Origin: Simiduia litorea
Lineage (GTDB): Bacteria > Pseudomonadota > Gammaproteobacteria > Pseudomonadales > Cellvibrionaceae
NCBI RefSeq assembly: GCF_042853465.1
Contig: NZ_AP031497.1
Coordinates: forward strand, 2,976,001-3,040,000
Length of the DNA: 64,000 nt
Reading direction: 5' to 3'
Notes under the pieces: generated by a model
Seen by the model: the letters and a program-made list of their open reading frames with translations, nothing else
The model's database searches: none
What the model was told of the DNA's origin: nothing
Shown here: in pieces, positions 62,843-64,000 of the stretch
Numbering within the stretch: the first letter of the stretch is position 1
Layout: each line of letters begins with the position of its first letter
Program-made: the position numbers and the translations under genes

Positions 62843-64000
62843 ATGAAAATTCGTCATATATTTGCACTAAACCTACTAAGCGCCGCGCTTTTCGCCTGCG
62901 GCGGTGGCGACGTTAATGTATCGCCCACTAACGTAGACAATTCAGTGGACAACAGCGTTACTTCTGGCGGCGGCTCAGGCACGAACAACCCCTGTGCAAG
63001 CTATGCTGTTAACGGCCAAGCGCTGCAAGGCTCTTTCGATGGCAATAACTGTTTTTACGATGCTACGTTTGTTGGTGTCAACAAACCACTCACGACAGAT
63101 TTGAGCATTCCCTTTATTTCTGGCGTACATATTTTTGCCAGTAGTCTATTTGTTGGTGAAGATGTCACACCACCGGATGTGGCCGCTGGCGTTGCAGTGC
63201 CTCAGGAAGGTGACGGCCCAACACTCACCATTGCCGCGGGCAACAAATTAGCCTTCCAAAATCCAAGCGATTACGTACGCATTTCACGGGGCTCAAAAAT
63301 TGTCGCCAACGGTTCACCCGCAGCGCCCATTATTTTCTCGAGCTACAACGATTTAGTGTTAAACAACGAAACCCCAGGCGCGATTAGCAAGTGGGGCGGC
63401 ATTATGATTAACGGTAACGGTATCACCAATAACTGTACCAATGCCCAGCGCGCAACCGGCACCTGTTCGGTTCAGTCCGAAGGCCAAGAATCCTACTACG
63501 GCGGCAATAATAATGCTGAAAGCTCAGGTTCACTGAAGTACGTTGTGGTGAAACACTCAGGCTTTGCTGTGGTTGAAGGCGACGAACTGAACGGTATTAC
63601 CTTTAACGCCGTGGGTTCAGGTACGGTGGTTGACTATGTGCAGGTCTACAACACCTACGATGATGGCTTTGAATTCTTCGGCGGCGCCGTTAACGTTAGC
63701 CACGCTGTTCTGGTCAATGTTCGCGATGATTCACTAGACTTTTCCGATGGCTACGTTGGCCACATCCAATACGCTCTAATTAAGCAAGATGATAGCAACC
63801 GCTGCATCGAAGGCGACAACATCTCTGACAAGCGCCCAGCCGACGCAAGCAACCCAGCGGACTGGTTAATTTCACCTATGTCTCACCCAATTATTTCCAA
63901 CGTTACTTGCATTACCTCCGGCCGCGACCAAGCTGTCAACATTCATGGCGACAGTGAAGGCTTCTTGTTACGCCACGGTGCGGAAGGCGAAATCTACAAT
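62843..64000 (+). CDS. Lipoprotein with right-handed beta-helix-like repeats (3' end beyond window)
   Basis: 386 residues visible, no stop before the edge. Lipobox LFAC with acylated Cys19, then a Gly/Ser/Asn linker. The body (PTLTIAAGNKLAFQ, YVRISRGSKIVANGSPAAPIIFSSY, WGGIMINGNGITNNC, SLKYVVVKHSGFAV, VDYVQVYNTYDDGFEFFGGAVN) is a repeated beta-strand pattern like a parallel beta-helix. Such lipoproteins are common next to TonB receptors in marine gammaproteobacteria, often misnamed kinases. AGGA lies 7 nt before the ATG. The Pho-like array upstream suggests a role in phosphate starvation, by inference. Confidence 0.85.
   Translation, partial: MKIRHIFALNLLSAALFACGGGDVNVSPTNVDNSVDNSVTSGGGSGTNNPCASYAVNGQALQGSFDGNNCFYDATFVGVNKPLTTDLSIPFISGVHIFASSLFVGEDVTPPDVAAGVAVPQEGDGPTLTIAAGNKLAFQNPSDYVRISRGSKIVANGSPAAPIIFSSYNDLVLNNETPGAISKWGGIMINGNGITNNCTNAQRATGTCSVQSEGQESYYGGNNNAESSGSLKYVVVKHSGFAVVEGDELNGITFNAVGSGTVVDYVQVYNTYDDGFEFFGGAVNVSHAVLVNVRDDSLDFSDGYVGHIQYALIKQDDSNRCIEGDNISDKRPADASNPADWLISPMSHPIISNVTCITSGRDQAVNIHGDSEGFLLRHGAEGEIYN

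Overview
The window reads as chromosomal DNA of a Gram-negative, probably marine gammaproteobacterium. The evidence is MlaA, a classical porin, a TonB-dependent receptor, fadBA, an ElaA-type acetyltransferase, DusA, HrpA, YeeN and many outer-membrane lipoproteins. The overall flavour (DUF2799 lipoprotein, hvfABC-type copper peptide operon, large SpvB/RHS protein, glycine-rich lipoproteins) suits the Cellvibrionales, but that placement is inference. I saw no rRNA, tRNA, CRISPR array or prophage.

Left part (1-27 kb), mostly housekeeping and metabolism: putA cut by the left edge; an elaA-like acetyltransferase; a 2-hydroxyacid dehydrogenase divergent from a TonB receptor/PepSY pair with an operator-like dyad; two paralogous Lrp regulators around a secreted zincin-like protein; a TetR/old-yellow-enzyme operon with two palindromic operators; a DUF2799 lipoprotein; a cold-shock domain protein with a membrane tail; leucine dehydrogenase; an agmatinase-family enzyme; shikimate kinase; two overlapping LysR paralogues; a stand-alone EF-G; yeeN; a nitrilase-family amidohydrolase; and a methyltransferase.

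Middle part (27-45 kb), accessory: a secreted S9 peptidase, a decayed secreted-protein gene, a beta-propeller lipoprotein with a slippage-prone Thr-Pro linker, a RAYT (REP-associated) transposase, and a complete IS4-type element with 20-bp inverted repeats and an 11-bp target duplication. It ends with a 2768-residue SpvB/FG-GAP/RHS protein and a small lipoprotein starting 3 bp after it. The RHS region of the giant protein is split by a 573-residue array of 19 cysteine-pair repeats. This is the most unusual structure in the window.

Right part (45-64 kb): fadBA; dusA with a TerB-like gene; a response-regulator phosphatase plus STAS protein (partner-switching module); a PilZ protein; mlaA; a porin with a Pho-box-like promoter; an hvfABC operon whose precursor carries ten GKCG cysteine motifs; hrpA; and a lipoprotein running off the right edge, preceded by a three-unit Pho-box-like array. 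The Pho-like sites suggest that part of this region answers to phosphate limitation. A repeat family shared by the segments behind leucine dehydrogenase (15.2-15.5 kb) and fadA (45.1-45.2 kb) is not explained by any gene.
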